Shown: positions 41,808 to 50,825, counted from the first letter of the stretch. The stretch: 64,000 nucleotides of DNA from Glutamicibacter sp. JL.03c (GCF_025854375.1 NZ_CP107575.1:2914001-2978000); one strand, 5' to 3'. Numbers and translations: made by a program. Notes: generated from the letters alone by a model not told the origin.

Positions 41808-42635
41808 TTAGAGGTAGTCGGGGAGGATCGATGCGATTGGCAGGATGCTGGCGTTGACCTCGGGGTTGCTGTGGCCGGGGTGGGAGTCGGTGGTGAAGAT
41901 CCGGCCGTAGTGCTCATTCAGCTCGCCAGCTGCGCCGGAGAACACCCCGTGGCTGACCCACAAATCCAGGTTTTCCTTGGCCAGTCCGGTTGCCGCCGCC
42001 AATCCCCGGAAGGTTCCGCCGCCGTCGCAGATGTCATCAACCACCAGGTAGCGTCCGCCTTCGGGAAGTTCTTCGCAGTGGAATCCGGTGAGTTTTCCGG
42101 TCTCGAAGTCGCGCTTCTTCCCTGCCTTGTAAACGGGCAATCCGAAGGCCTTGCCTGCCTTGGTGGCGCGGTCCACGGCTCCAGCGTCCGGAGCGATGAT
42201 GCCGTCGTAGCACTGTCCGAAGAGCTGCAGCCACTTCGCCAGCGGTTCGGCCGGATCGATGATGGTGAGGTTCTCGACCAGGGTGGTGATCACCGGCGAA
42301 TGCGGGTCGAAGCAGATGACGCGGTCGGCTTCCAAAGCGTTGATCATGTTGGCGTAGACCTTGGCGCCAAAGGGCTCGCCGCGATCGGCACGTGCTGCGG
42401 GCAGGTACGGGATCACTGCGCTGACCTTGTGGCCATGCTGGTGTGCGTAGTCGATCCACAGTCCTGCGCGCATGTAGTCGTTGGCGTCGGTGCCGCTGAT
42501 GATGATGTGGCTCGGGGTTTGACCGTTGGCGGCCGATCCGATTTTGAAGTGCGCTTCCCCGGCCGGAAAGTTCATGAATTCGACATCGGAATAGACGGTG
42601 TATCCGGCTGCGACGGTGGCATATGGCTTGATCAT
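41808..42635 (-). CDS. prs: Ribose-phosphate pyrophosphokinase, short NadV-associated form
   Basis: 275 residues, shorter than housekeeping PRPP synthetases (about 315). It makes PRPP from ribose 5-phosphate and ATP. Landmarks: DRGEPFGAKVYANMINAL near the ATP loop and the PRPP-binding motif YLVVDDICDGGGTF. It lacks parts of the N-terminal regulatory flag loop, so it is probably less sensitive to ADP/phosphate inhibition (inference). It is first in the operon with nadV and nrtR, immediately downstream of a perfect palindrome. Confidence 0.92.
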   Translation of the reverse strand: MIKPYATVAAGYTVYSDVEFMNFPAGEAHFKIGSAANGQTPSHIIISGTDANDYMRAGLWIDYAHQHGHKVSAVIPYLPAARADRGEPFGAKVYANMINALEADRVICFDPHSPVITTLVENLTIIDPAEPLAKWLQLFGQCYDGIIAPDAGAVDRATKAGKAFGLPVYKAGKKRDFETGKLTGFHCEELPEGGRYLVVDDICDGGGTFRGLAAATGLAKENLDLWVSHGVFSGAAGELNEHYGRIFTTDSHPGHSNPEVNASILPIASILPDYL

Positions 42636-42651
42636 GCAATCAGCCTAGCAC

Positions 42652-42673
42652 ATAAACATCACATGATGTTTAT
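42652..42673. promoter_or_regulatory. NrtR-type operator upstream of prs-nadV-nrtR
   Basis: Perfect inverted repeat: ATAAACATCA (42652-42661), CA spacer, TGATGTTTAT (42664-42673), 17 nt before the prs start. It is the only strong palindrome in this gap, and its size (10-bp arms) suits a dimeric winged-helix repressor. Confidence 0.75.
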
Positions 42674-42743
42674 TGAATCCAGAAAATTCCCTTTGCCTGC
42701 CTGCCAGCATTGTCCGGTTCTGGGCTGAACGAGCGGTCAGGTG

Positions 42744-43844
42744 CTAGAAATTCAATCCGCGCGCAGCGACATCCCACAGCTCAGAAGTTCCATCGACATG
42801 GACCGCCAGCACCGAATCCACCAGATTCACCGCCTGGCACACGTGATTCGGGATCACCTGAAGCTGCTGGCCATAGTCCGGCAGATCCAGGTTTTCCGGC
42901 CACAGCACGGTGGCATGGTGCTCCGACAGCGCGCTGATCCGCGCTTCCGGGCATTCGGCGATCCGCCCGTAGCCAGTCGCCCAGCCCGGGCGGTCGCTGC
43001 CCAGGATCTTGCTGCCGGCATCCAGCACGATCCGTCGGGGAATCAGCTCATCGCCTTCGTGGCGGCTGACCACGGTCGCAGCCACGGTCAACGCAATCTC
43101 GTCATAGCCGGTGCGTCCGAGTTCGAACTGCTGCGCGTCGCCGAAAACATACACTCCAGGACGCACTTCGGTCAGCACCGAGTTATCGCTCAACGCGGCG
43201 GTGGGAGTCGAGCCGCCGCTGATGCGCTTGATGGCGAATCCTGCCTCGCGCAGGATCCTTGTCGCTTCGGCCAGCGCCTTGTGCTCGTCATTGACCGCGC
43301 TATCGATTCCATCGGGGTTGTAGCTGTGGCCGGGGAAGGTGAAGACGCCCTGCACGCGCATCCCCGCGGCCCGCGCCGCGTCGGCAATGGCCAGCGCATT
43401 GCGCGGGCTGACGCCGCTGCGATGATGGCCGCTATCGATTTCGATCATCAGGCGGATCTTCGACGCCTGCTCGCCGAGCATCCGCGCCATCTGCTCCACG
43501 GCCTGCACCGAGTCGGTACCGATGCTGAGCTTGGCCCGCTTGATCAGCTCCCGGATCCGCTGCGCCTGGGATTCGTTGACCCACAGCGGGTAGGCAATGA
43601 AGATCTTGGCCACTCCCTGCAGGGCGAAGCTCAGGGCCTCGCCCACGGTGGCCACGGTCAGCCCCGCGGCCCCGGCATCCAGCTGCCGGCTGGCGACTTC
43701 AAGCGTCTTGTGGGTCTTGGCATGGGGACGCAATTTCAGGCCCTGGCTGGCGACCCGCTGGGCCATCTTGTCGATGTTCTTTTCCAGTTGCGCCACGTCG
43801 ATCATGATCTGCGGCGTGCTGGTTCCAGCGGGGATAAGGGCCAC
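42744..43844 (-). CDS. D-threonine aldolase-like / D-amino-acid PLP enzyme (alanine racemase N-terminal fold)
   Basis: 366 residues, fold-type III PLP enzyme. The PLP lysine is Lys43 in RPHAKTHKT; other markers are MIEIDSGHHRSGV, ISGGSTPTA and the C-terminal metal site in PNHVCQAVNL (His and Cys). This is the D-threonine aldolase/D-serine dehydratase (DSD1) family, which splits or deaminates D-3-hydroxy amino acids. GTG start at 43844 with AGGAAAC upstream. It lies 107 nt downstream of an IclR regulator on the same strand, which may control it. Confidence 0.88.
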   Translation of the reverse strand: MALIPAGTSTPQIMIDVAQLEKNIDKMAQRVASQGLKLRPHAKTHKTLEVASRQLDAGAAGLTVATVGEALSFALQGVAKIFIAYPLWVNESQAQRIRELIKRAKLSIGTDSVQAVEQMARMLGEQASKIRLMIEIDSGHHRSGVSPRNALAIADAARAAGMRVQGVFTFPGHSYNPDGIDSAVNDEHKALAEATRILREAGFAIKRISGGSTPTAALSDNSVLTEVRPGVYVFGDAQQFELGRTGYDEIALTVAATVVSRHEGDELIPRRIVLDAGSKILGSDRPGWATGYGRIAECPEARISALSEHHATVLWPENLDLPDYGQQLQVIPNHVCQAVNLVDSVLAVHVDGTSELWDVAARGLNF

Positions 43845-43951
43845 GTATACCGTTTCCTAAAGCTCGTTGTGCGTCGCGGTGACGGTCGGCCCTGGGGTCG
43901 AATCCGCCGAACAAAGAGACTACCGCAGGTTGCTATCAGCACGCCAAGCGC

Positions 43952-44743
43952 TCACTGGCGTCCAGCTGGTGCCGAGCGCGCAGCGAGCTTGGTCGACAGT
44001 TCGTGGGCATGGTGCAGCAGCAGTTCTCCCAGTTCTTTTCTGCGCTCCTCTTCGAAACGCGCATGGATGCCGGTCAGGCTCAATGCCCAGGCCGGTTGCC
44101 CCGAACTGTCGAACACCGCCGCTCCCATCCCCCAGCTGCCCTCGACTATGAGCCCCGGGTTCACCGAGTACCCGAGCTTCCTGGTTTCGGCGACCTTCTT
44201 GCGCAGTTCCTTGGCACTGTGGGCCTGTCCGTATTCCGCCTCCAGCGCGCTGGAGGCCAGATAGCGCTTCATGCTTTCTTCCGGCAGGAAGGCCAAGATG
44301 GCCATGCCCGCCGAGGCCACGCCGAGCGGGAAGCGCCGCCCTTCGTAGAGCACGAAGGAACGGATCGGGAAGGCGCCGTCCTGCCGAAGCAGGCAGACGG
44401 TTTCATCCGAGCGCCGTGCGGAGAGGAAAGCACTCTCCCCCGTTGCCTCGGCCAATGCCGCGACGTGTTCGCGGGCGAGTTCGCTGATGTCGTAGCGCTC
44501 GGCGGCCACGGCACCCATCAGATACAGCTCAGGACCCAGAAGCCATTTGCCGGTGCGATGCTCGTGGTCGCAAAATCCCTCCGTGACCAGTGCTGAGAGC
44601 AGCCGATGCACCGTAGGCCTGGCCAGCGAGGTCGCGCGGGCCACCTCGGTGGTCGTGATGCCCTCTGGCATGGAGGTGCTCACGGTGCGCAGGACTGCGG
44701 CCAAACGGCCAACAACCTGCGCCCCGGCCGGTAAATTGCTCAT
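43952..44743 (-). CDS. IclR-family transcriptional regulator
   Basis: 263 residues from ATG 44743. Winged HTH at about 10-70 (VVGRLAAVLRTVSTSMPEGITTTEVARATSLARPTVHRLLSALVTEGF) and an IclR effector domain with LLRQDGAFPIRSFVLYEGRRFPLGVASAGMAILAFLPEE. In-frame ATGs exist upstream (44749, 44824), but a CCATATTATGG palindrome covers 44746-44756, so I prefer 44743. It is divergent from the VOC gene, and similar palindromes precede the CoA-transferase operon, so it is the probable regulator of that block. Confidence 0.85.
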   Translation of the reverse strand: MSNLPAGAQVVGRLAAVLRTVSTSMPEGITTTEVARATSLARPTVHRLLSALVTEGFCDHEHRTGKWLLGPELYLMGAVAAERYDISELAREHVAALAEATGESAFLSARRSDETVCLLRQDGAFPIRSFVLYEGRRFPLGVASAGMAILAFLPEESMKRYLASSALEAEYGQAHSAKELRKKVAETRKLGYSVNPGLIVEGSWGMGAAVFDSSGQPAWALSLTGIHARFEEERRKELGELLLHHAHELSTKLAARSAPAGRQ

Positions 44744-44745
44744 GG

Positions 44746-44758
44746 CCATATTATGGAC
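44746..44758. promoter_or_regulatory. Candidate IclR operator, site A
   Basis: CCATA-T-TATGG palindrome followed by AC, in the gap between the IclR gene and the VOC gene. It shares CCA-N5-TGG-AC with site C and partly with site B. Confidence 0.5.
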
Positions 44759-44811
44759 GATGTTTGCCCATGGACCCTCATATGTCGGCACGAAGGCGCA
44801 TACTGTGTGGC

Positions 44812-45267
44812 ATGGAGAATTCATGGCAACTGGTCATCGACTGTGCCGATCCGCAAAGGATGGTGGAGTTCTGGTCCCAGGCGATGCATTACATTCCAGA
44901 GCCGCCCCCGGCCCCGCACGCAACATGGCGCGAGCACTGGCAGGCCATGGGAGTGCCGGAAGATGAATTGGGCCCCGGCGTCGGCGACCTGCCCGAGTCC
45001 CTTGTCGACCCGCAGGGGCACGGGCCGCGCTGGTGGTTCCAGCAGGTTCCGGAAGCCAAGAGCATCAAGAACCGGCTGCATGTCGACCTGCTTGTCGGGG
45101 GCGGGCGCAGTGTCGACTTCGAGGTGCGCAAGCAAAAGGTGGAGCAGGAGGCGCAGCGTCTGGTTGCCCTTGGCGCAACGATCCGCCAAATCATGGATCA
45201 CCCCGAAATGGATCATTTTGCGGTGTGCATGGCCGATCCCGAAGGCAACGAATTCGATGTTGTCTGA
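44812..45267 (+). CDS. VOC-superfamily (glyoxalase-like) protein
   Basis: 151 residues. WQLVIDCADPQRMVEFWSQAMHY at the start and DHFAVCMADPEGNEFDVV at the end are the paired beta-alpha-beta motifs of glyoxalase/dioxygenase-like proteins. The central insert FQQVPEAKSIKNRLHVDLLVGG carries a possible metal His. The exact reaction is unknown. Start at ATG 44812; an upstream ATG at 44764 would overlap the promoter. It is divergent from the IclR gene and codirectional with the CoA-transferase operon 165 nt downstream. Confidence 0.85.
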   Translation: MENSWQLVIDCADPQRMVEFWSQAMHYIPEPPPAPHATWREHWQAMGVPEDELGPGVGDLPESLVDPQGHGPRWWFQQVPEAKSIKNRLHVDLLVGGGRSVDFEVRKQKVEQEAQRLVALGATIRQIMDHPEMDHFAVCMADPEGNEFDVV

Positions 45268-45284
45268 TGCGAAAATCGTGCGCT

Positions 45285-45296
45285 CATAATATGGAC
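45285..45296. promoter_or_regulatory. Candidate IclR operator, site B
   Basis: CATA-A-TATG palindrome followed by GAC, 18 nt after the VOC stop. It aligns with sites A and C except for the first C of the motif. Confidence 0.4.
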
Positions 45297-45375
45297 AAGT
45301 AGTTCGCCATTCCTCACCATCCGACCAATGGGCAGGCAAAATACTGATCGCTATTGAATGCTCATCTGCGACTAC

Positions 45376-45391
45376 GTAACTTTGAAGTTAC
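45376..45391. promoter_or_regulatory. Perfect palindrome upstream of scoA
   Basis: GTAACTT-TG-AAGTTAC, 7-2-7 arms, 41 nt before the scoA start codon. Different in sequence from the CCA-type sites, so possibly for a second regulator. Confidence 0.5.
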
Positions 45392-45403
45392 ACACAACCG
45401 CAC

Positions 45404-45416
45404 TCCACATAGTGGA
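45404..45416. promoter_or_regulatory. Candidate IclR operator, site C
   Basis: TCCAC-ATA-GTGGA, perfect 5-3-5 palindrome followed by C, 15 nt before the scoA start codon. A regulator bound here would block translation-proximal transcription of the operon. Confidence 0.55.
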
Positions 45417-45431
45417 CGCAGGGAGATATCG

Positions 45432-46136
45432 ATGACAACGAAGTTTCGAGTAGACGCGGCGGCAGAACTAGCCGCAGTCGTCAAAGATGGCATGACCATC
45501 GCGGTGGGAGGCTTTGGACTTTCGGGCATTCCCAACAGGCTGATCACTGCCTTGAGGGATTCCAAGGCGACCAACCTGACCATCGTGTCCAACAATATGG
45601 GCGTCGATGGAAAAGGCCTGGGGATCCTCTTGGAAAACCATCAGGTCTCCAAGGTCCTTGCCTCCTATGTTGGCGAGAACAAGCTCTTCGCCCAGCAGTT
45701 CCTCGACGGGGCTCTTGATGTGGAATTCTGCCCGCAGGGCACCCTCGCTGAACGCTTGCGCGCCGGCGGAGTGGGCATCCCGGCCTTCTTCACCCCGACG
45801 GGCGTCGGCACGCCAGTGGCCGAGGGCAAAGAGGTCATGGAGTTCAACGGCAAGCCAGCCATCCTGGAGCGTGGAATCTTCGCGGACATCGCACTGGTCA
45901 AGGCCTACCAAGCCGATACCGAAGGCAATCTCCGGTATCGCATGACGTCCAAGAACTTCAACCCGCTGGTGGCCATGTCCGGGCGCCACACCTTCGCTGA
46001 AGCAGAGCACATCCTCGACGACTACATGGATCCCTCCCTCGTGGAGACCCCAGGCATCTTCGTGCAGACCCTGGTGCAGGCCGATGAGGTCAAGGACATC
46101 GAACAGCGCACCGTACGCAGCCGGCAGGAGGCCTGA
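45432..46136 (+). CDS. scoA: 3-oxoacid CoA-transferase subunit A
   Basis: 234 residues. Family I CoA transferase alpha chain: [18 protein letters not shown] (glycine-rich CoA loop), [32 protein letters not shown] and [29 protein letters not shown]. With subunit B it moves CoA from succinyl-CoA to acetoacetate (SCOT) or to 3-oxoadipate (PcaIJ). The downstream thiolase fits both; the 3-hydroxybutyrate dehydrogenase elsewhere in the window favours acetoacetate. ATG 45432 has GGGAG upstream; an in-frame upstream extension would run across two palindromes. Confidence 0.92.
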   Translation: MTTKFRVDAAAELAAVVKDGMTIAVGGFGLSGIPNRLITALRDSKATNLTIVSNNMGVDGKGLGILLENHQVSKVLASYVGENKLFAQQFLDGALDVEFCPQGTLAERLRAGGVGIPAFFTPTGVGTPVAEGKEVMEFNGKPAILERGIFADIALVKAYQADTEGNLRYRMTSKNFNPLVAMSGRHTFAEAEHILDDYMDPSLVETPGIFVQTLVQADEVKDIEQRTVRSRQEA

Positions 46137-46138
46137 GC

Positions 46139-46789
46139 ATGTGGACTCGTGATGAAATGGCGGCCATCGCCGCTAGCGAATTGACCGATGGGCAGTATGT
46201 GAATCTCGGCATCGGAATCCCGACCTTGGTAGCCAACCACCTGCCCGAGGGCGTCTCGGTGAAGCTCCAGAGCGAAAACGGGCTGCTGGGCATGGGCCCC
46301 TTCCCCTATGAAGGCGAAGAAGATGCGGACCTCATCAACGCCGGCAAGCAAACGGTCACCATCCTTCCCGGCGGCAGCTTCTTCGACTCGGCTACCTCCT
46401 TTGGCATGATCCGAGGCGGGCATGTGCAAACAGCCATCCTCGGCGCGCTCCAGGTTGCAGCCAACGGCGACCTGGCGAATTGGACCATCCCCGGCAAGCT
46501 AGTCAAAGGCATGGGTGGCGCCATGGACCTGGTCGCAGGCACGCCCCGTGTCATCGTCCTGACCGACCACACTGCCAAGGACGGAACCAGCAAGATCGTC
46601 GAATCCTGCGATTTGCCGCTCACCGGTGTCGGCGTCGTGGACCGCATCATTACCGACCGCGCGGTATTCGATATCGAGCAAGGGACGTTGACCTTGCGCG
46701 CTGTGGCACCGGGTGAAAGCGTAGAAACCATTAAAGAGATCACGGCAGCCGAATTCGCCGTCGACATCCTGGAGGATCTGAGAGCATGA
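46139..46789 (+). CDS. scoB: 3-oxoacid CoA-transferase subunit B
   Basis: 216 residues. The catalytic Glu is Glu46 in [10 protein letters not shown], which carries the covalent CoA thioester. [17 protein letters not shown] and the C-terminal half with [23 protein letters not shown] are typical. It begins 2 nt after subunit A and overlaps the thiolase start by 4 nt (ATGA), so the three are made together. Substrate (acetoacetate or 3-oxoadipate) not separable by eye. Confidence 0.93.
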   Translation: MWTRDEMAAIAASELTDGQYVNLGIGIPTLVANHLPEGVSVKLQSENGLLGMGPFPYEGEEDADLINAGKQTVTILPGGSFFDSATSFGMIRGGHVQTAILGALQVAANGDLANWTIPGKLVKGMGGAMDLVAGTPRVIVLTDHTAKDGTSKIVESCDLPLTGVGVVDRIITDRAVFDIEQGTLTLRAVAPGESVETIKEITAAEFAVDILEDLRA

Positions 46790-47955
46790 GCGTCAAGATC
46801 GTGGGTTACGCCCGCACCCCATTCGCAAAATTCAACGGCGTCTTCGCTAGCGTCCCGGCCACCGAGCTGGGAGCGCATGCCGCCAAGGCTGCCCTGGAAA
46901 ATGCAGGCATCGCTCCCAGCGAGGTGCAGCAGGTCATTGTCGGCCAGGTGCTCCAAGGCGGCGCAGGCCAGAACCCGGCACGCCAGTCGGCCGTCGGCGC
47001 CGGCGTCCCGCTGGACGTTCCGGCCATCGCGGTCAATGCGGTGTGCCTCTCCGGTGCCGAAGCGGTGGTGGCTGGCACCCGACTGATTAATGCCGGTGAA
47101 GCCGATGTCGTTTTGGCGATCGGCCAGGAGTCAATGTCCTTGGCTCCTCATGTGCAGCGTGCTCGCGCCGGAACGAAGTACGGTGCCATCGAACTCATCG
47201 ATACCCTGGAATACGACGGCCTGACCGATGCCGCTGAGAAGCGTTCCATGGGCGCTTCCACCGAAGAGCACAACGTCGAGCTGTCGCTGACCCGTGAGGA
47301 ACAGGATCAGGTAGCTGCCGCTTCGCACCAGCGCGCAGCGGCATCGCGTGACTTCGCTGCCGGGGAGATCGCCCCGTTCACCATCACCACTCGCAAGGGC
47401 GAGACAACCTATTCCGAAGATGATGGCATCCGCGACTCGACGACCGTCGAGACCCTGTCGGGTTTGCGCCCTGCATTTTCGAAGGACGGCAGCATCACCG
47501 CTGGCAACTCATCGCAGATCACCGACGGTGCGGCTGCCCTGGTATTGGCCAGCGATGCGGCCATCGAGCGTCTGGGCCTGAAGGCCATGGCCGAGGTTGT
47601 TTCCCATGCCTTCGTGGCCGGGCCGGACCGGACCTTGCATGAGCAGCCATCGAATGCCATCGCGGCCGCGCTGCACAAGGCCGGCGCGAAGGCCGAGGAT
47701 TTGAAGGCTGTTGAGATCAACGAGGCATTTGCCGCGGTGGTTGTTCAATCCTCGAAGGTCCTGGGCTTGGACGAAAAGATCGTGAACCCTCATGGCGGCG
47801 CGACCGCGTTGGGCCATCCTATTGGCGCTTCCGGTGCCCGTATCATCGGCACCCTGGCCCGTCAGATGCAGGAACTGCCGGCCGGTTCGCTTGGTGCCAT
47901 CGGCATCTGCGGCGGCGGCGGCCAGGGCACGTCTGTGGTGCTGCGCTCGCTGTAG
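46786..47955 (+). CDS. Acetyl-CoA C-acyltransferase (thiolase)
   Basis: 389 residues. Nucleophilic Cys87 (AVNAVCLSG), the NEAFA motif, catalytic His in [17 protein letters not shown] and second Cys in GICGGGGQG are all present. It cleaves acetoacetyl-CoA to two acetyl-CoA, or 3-oxoadipyl-CoA to succinyl-CoA and acetyl-CoA. Third gene of the CoA-transferase operon, ending before a hairpin at 47970-48017. With 3-hydroxybutyrate dehydrogenase (22452) and ScoAB it completes a 3-hydroxybutyrate to acetyl-CoA route. Confidence 0.94.
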   Translation: MSVKIVGYARTPFAKFNGVFASVPATELGAHAAKAALENAGIAPSEVQQVIVGQVLQGGAGQNPARQSAVGAGVPLDVPAIAVNAVCLSGAEAVVAGTRLINAGEADVVLAIGQESMSLAPHVQRARAGTKYGAIELIDTLEYDGLTDAAEKRSMGASTEEHNVELSLTREEQDQVAAASHQRAAASRDFAAGEIAPFTITTRKGETTYSEDDGIRDSTTVETLSGLRPAFSKDGSITAGNSSQITDGAAALVLASDAAIERLGLKAMAEVVSHAFVAGPDRTLHEQPSNAIAAALHKAGAKAEDLKAVEINEAFAAVVVQSSKVLGLDEKIVNPHGGATALGHPIGASGARIIGTLARQMQELPAGSLGAIGICGGGGQGTSVVLRSL

Positions 47956-47969
47956 CCTAAACATGAAAA

Positions 47970-48017
47970 TGCTCCCCGAAAGTAGTTCTGATTCCTCAGT
48001 CCAACTCTTGGGGAGCA
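47970..48017 (+). terminator. Possible terminator after thiolase
   Basis: Perfect 8-bp arms TGCTCCCC and GGGGAGCA with a 32-nt loop, between convergent genes; followed by GTTCATTCTC, a weak T stretch. Confidence 0.5.
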
Positions 48018-48057
48018 GTTCATTCTCGTCGGCAGCCTTTTCATTGCTTATTCGGCG

Positions 48058-48621
48058 CTAGTGCCACATCGGCTCTCGGGACACGTAGTTCTTCAGCAGC
48101 TGCGAGTCCAATTCGCGGTACGTGCCGTTGGCGACCCGTGGGTCGGCCTCGCCCGTCAAGGCGCTGAGCACGGAGCTGATCAATGCACCGTGGCTGACTA
48201 CCAGGACATTTTCTCCCGGGTGCTGCTGGCAGATCTTGAACAGCGCGTTGACCGCGCGCTCAACGAGATGCTGTTCGGTTTCGCCGGTGCCGATATTCAA
48301 TTGGCGCTGTTCGTCGGCAGGGTGCCCAACGAGCTTGCCCTCCCAGTCCCCGAAGTCCTGTTCCATGAGTTCCGGGTTCTCGTACAGGGCACGGGTGCCA
48401 ATGCCATTGGCGATAATTTGTGCCGTCTGCAGCGCGCGGAACAGCGGGGAAGAATATACCGCTGCCCAAGGACCCTGCATGGAAAGGTCCACGGCCAGTT
48501 GCTGCGCTTGGCGCACACCGGTGTCGTTCATCGGCAGGTCACTGCGCCCGTGCAGTCGGCCTGCCTTGTTCCATTCCGTCTGCCCGTGTCGGATCAATAC
48601 AATTTTCTGTTCGCTCATCAT
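48058..48621 (-). CDS. Histidine phosphatase family protein (phosphoglycerate-mutase-like)
   Basis: 187 residues. The catalytic motif LIRHGQTEWNKAGRLHGRSDLPMNDTG includes the phospho-accepting His; the second His is in VVSHGALIS and the acid in MEQDFGDWEG. It is a cytosolic phosphatase or mutase of the GpmB/CobC type with unknown substrate. Two adjacent ATGs (48621, 48618) follow a GA-rich stretch. It is 64 nt downstream of the metallophosphoesterase gene on the same strand, probably co-transcribed. Confidence 0.9.
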   Translation of the reverse strand: MMSEQKIVLIRHGQTEWNKAGRLHGRSDLPMNDTGVRQAQQLAVDLSMQGPWAAVYSSPLFRALQTAQIIANGIGTRALYENPELMEQDFGDWEGKLVGHPADEQRQLNIGTGETEQHLVERAVNALFKICQQHPGENVLVVSHGALISSVLSALTGEADPRVANGTYRELDSQLLKNYVSREPMWH

Positions 48622-48685
48622 CTTCTTCTTTCTTGCGCGCGCATTCGGATCCTTTGCGTGATCCTCGGTGCGAAGTTTTTCGCTC

Positions 48686-49516
48686 TCAGTTGGTAGCCAA
48701 GTGGCCTTCAGCTGCTGTTCTTTGAACCGCATCCTGCGATTTGGTCGTCCATGGGCCACTGGAGGCCGCAAACCAGTTCACTGCGTCGGTCCCCAGTTGG
48801 AGTACTGCGAATCCTGGCCCGGATTCTGCCAGTACTTCTTGCGGAGCAAACGGGTTCATGTTGTAGAACACCGCCGGAGCCATCAACACCGGAATATTGA
48901 TCAATTGGCTGGTAGCGGCCTGATGATAGTGCCCGCAGAGTATGGCTCGAATATCGGTGCCAACGGTGATGGCTGCCAAGGCCATCGGATCCTTCAGCCC
49001 GCGTCCGGCTCGTACCTTGCTTGTGGCTTCCACTGGCGGGTGGTGCAGCAGCAACAGCGAACCCAGTGGCGCTGGCGCCGCCAGCAATGACTGCAGCCAC
49101 GCCAGTTGCGCCTGATCCAACTCGCCTTGAGCCAATTGGAATCCACCGCTGTCCAGCCCGATGATCCGCAAGCCCAGGACTTCATGCACGGTATTGGCCT
49201 GATAGGGCCCAGACGATAGCCGCTGGGTATTAAATTCCGGGCCAACGCTTCCTGCCGGATCGTGATTTCCGGGAATGGTAATCACTGGACAGCCAAATTC
49301 TTCTTGGATGTCATTGAACATTGCCGCGGCCATCGGGTGGATCGGCGCACCCCTATCCGCAATATCCCCGGTCACGACGATGGCGTCCGGCGAAAAGTGC
49401 TCAACGGCCCGCAAAACCTGTCGGGTGTGTTCCCATGGGTCGATGCTTCCGTGAAGCAGCTGGCCTTCAGGGCATAGATGGGTGTCGCTCAGATGAATGA
49501 TAGTCAGTGGCTTCAT
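48686..49516 (-). CDS. Metallophosphoesterase (CpdA-like)
   Basis: 276 residues. Calcineurin-type ligands are complete: DTHL (HLSDTHLCP), GDIAD (VTGDIADRG), GNHD (IPGNHDPAG), HHPP and GHYH (ILCGHYHQ). This set fits class III cyclic nucleotide phosphodiesterases (CpdA/Rv0805 type), which hydrolyse cAMP or other phosphodiesters. No signal peptide. First gene of a pair with the histidine phosphatase, divergent from fabH. Confidence 0.92.
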   Translation of the reverse strand: MKPLTIIHLSDTHLCPEGQLLHGSIDPWEHTRQVLRAVEHFSPDAIVVTGDIADRGAPIHPMAAAMFNDIQEEFGCPVITIPGNHDPAGSVGPEFNTQRLSSGPYQANTVHEVLGLRIIGLDSGGFQLAQGELDQAQLAWLQSLLAAPAPLGSLLLLHHPPVEATSKVRAGRGLKDPMALAAITVGTDIRAILCGHYHQAATSQLINIPVLMAPAVFYNMNPFAPQEVLAESGPGFAVLQLGTDAVNWFAASSGPWTTKSQDAVQRTAAEGHLATN

Positions 49517-49763
49517 CGATCCCTCCCTGCGTCCAGCTGCTGTTCATTCCATTGAACTTTTCGGTTCTAACGATTAGGTGAACAAGGAGCCGACGAGATG
49601 TGAAGTCCTAACGAATCCCCGATTCTCGATTACCGAACGATAGTCGGCGATTTCATGGGAGATTGACCGCAATAAATGCATTCTGCGGTATATGAACAGC
49701 GAGTAGCACACAAAACGACTACCCTTAGAAGAGCAGAATTGAATCCACCTAGGAGCTATATCC

Positions 49764-50714
49764 ATGACGGGCAGCAAAGTCGTCGCCTTTGGCCACTTCC
49801 AGCCAGAGCGCATCGTCCCAAACACCGAGCTGGAAAAGCTGGTTGAAACCAGCGACGAATGGATTACTCGACGCGTCGGCATCGAAGAGCGCCGCTGGGG
49901 CACCGGTGTTGAGACCGTGGACTCCATGGCAGTCAAGGCCGCGGAGATGGCTTTGGGCAATTCGGCAGACATCAAGGCAGCGGATATCGACCTGATTGTT
50001 GTCGCCACCTGCACCGCGACAGATCGCTCGCCAAATATGGCCGCTCGCGTTGCCGATGCCCTGAACATGGAGCAGGGCCCTGCCACCATGGACGTCAATG
50101 TCGCTTGCTCGGGCTTCGCTCATGCCGTTGGCATCGCCCAGGGAGCCATTGCCGCTGGCTCTTCAAAGAACGCCCTGGTGATCGGTTCGGAAATGCTCAC
50201 CGACTATACCGATTTCACCGACCGCACCACCTGCGTCCTGACCGCGGATGGCGCTGGCGCGTTCATCATCACCGCTTCGGAAGACAATGGCATCTCGCCT
50301 GTGGTGTGGGGCTCAGTCCCGTCGCTGTCCGATGCCGTTCGCATCGAAGCCGAGAACGACATGAAATTTGCGCAGAACGGCCAGAGCGTTTACCGCTGGA
50401 CCGTCACCCAGCTGCCAAAGATCGCTTCGCAGATCGTCGAGCGCGCAGGCCTGGAGCCAGAAGAGCTGGACGCCATCGTCCTGCACCAGGCCAACCTGCG
50501 CATCATCGAGCCATTGGCCGAAAAGATTGGCGCTCCGAATGCGCGCGTCGCCACCGATGTTGTCTACTCGGGCAACACGTCGGCCGCTTCGGTTCCCTTG
50601 GCGCTGTCCAAGATGATGGCTTCGGATGAGCCGCTGCCTCCTGGCTCCAAGGCACTGCTGTTCGCCTTCGGCGGCGGCTTGGCATACGCTGGCCAGATCA
50701 TCACCATCCCGTAA
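49764..50714 (+). CDS. fabH: Beta-ketoacyl-ACP synthase III (FabH)
   Basis: 316 residues. The catalytic triad is present: Cys115 (DVNVACSGFAHA), His in LHQANLRI (about 243) and Asn in YSGNTSAAS (about 273). It condenses acyl-CoA starters with malonyl-ACP to begin fatty acid synthesis, with branched starters likely in this group. It is not beside other fab genes, so it may be a second FabH or a specialised initiator. A TAGGAG ribosome site precedes the ATG. The 247-nt upstream gap contains ACCGCA and TGCGGT arms (49666-49671, 49684-49689). Confidence 0.92.
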   Translation: MTGSKVVAFGHFQPERIVPNTELEKLVETSDEWITRRVGIEERRWGTGVETVDSMAVKAAEMALGNSADIKAADIDLIVVATCTATDRSPNMAARVADALNMEQGPATMDVNVACSGFAHAVGIAQGAIAAGSSKNALVIGSEMLTDYTDFTDRTTCVLTADGAGAFIITASEDNGISPVVWGSVPSLSDAVRIEAENDMKFAQNGQSVYRWTVTQLPKIASQIVERAGLEPEELDAIVLHQANLRIIEPLAEKIGAPNARVATDVVYSGNTSAASVPLALSKMMASDEPLPPGSKALLFAFGGGLAYAGQIITIP

Positions 50715-50825
50715 GTTTTTCACCGCCAGTGGGCGTCCCGGCATTCTGCCGTGGCGCCCACTAGCGCTTTAACCGCATTTCGCTGCCCAGCACAAAATAT
50801 CTCCAACTCCCCTCTTGCCTTAATG

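Noticed and set aside
41148-42728. A 526-codon plus-strand frame opposite nadV and prs
   Set aside because: Both minus-strand genes carry clear catalytic motifs; the plus frame has none.
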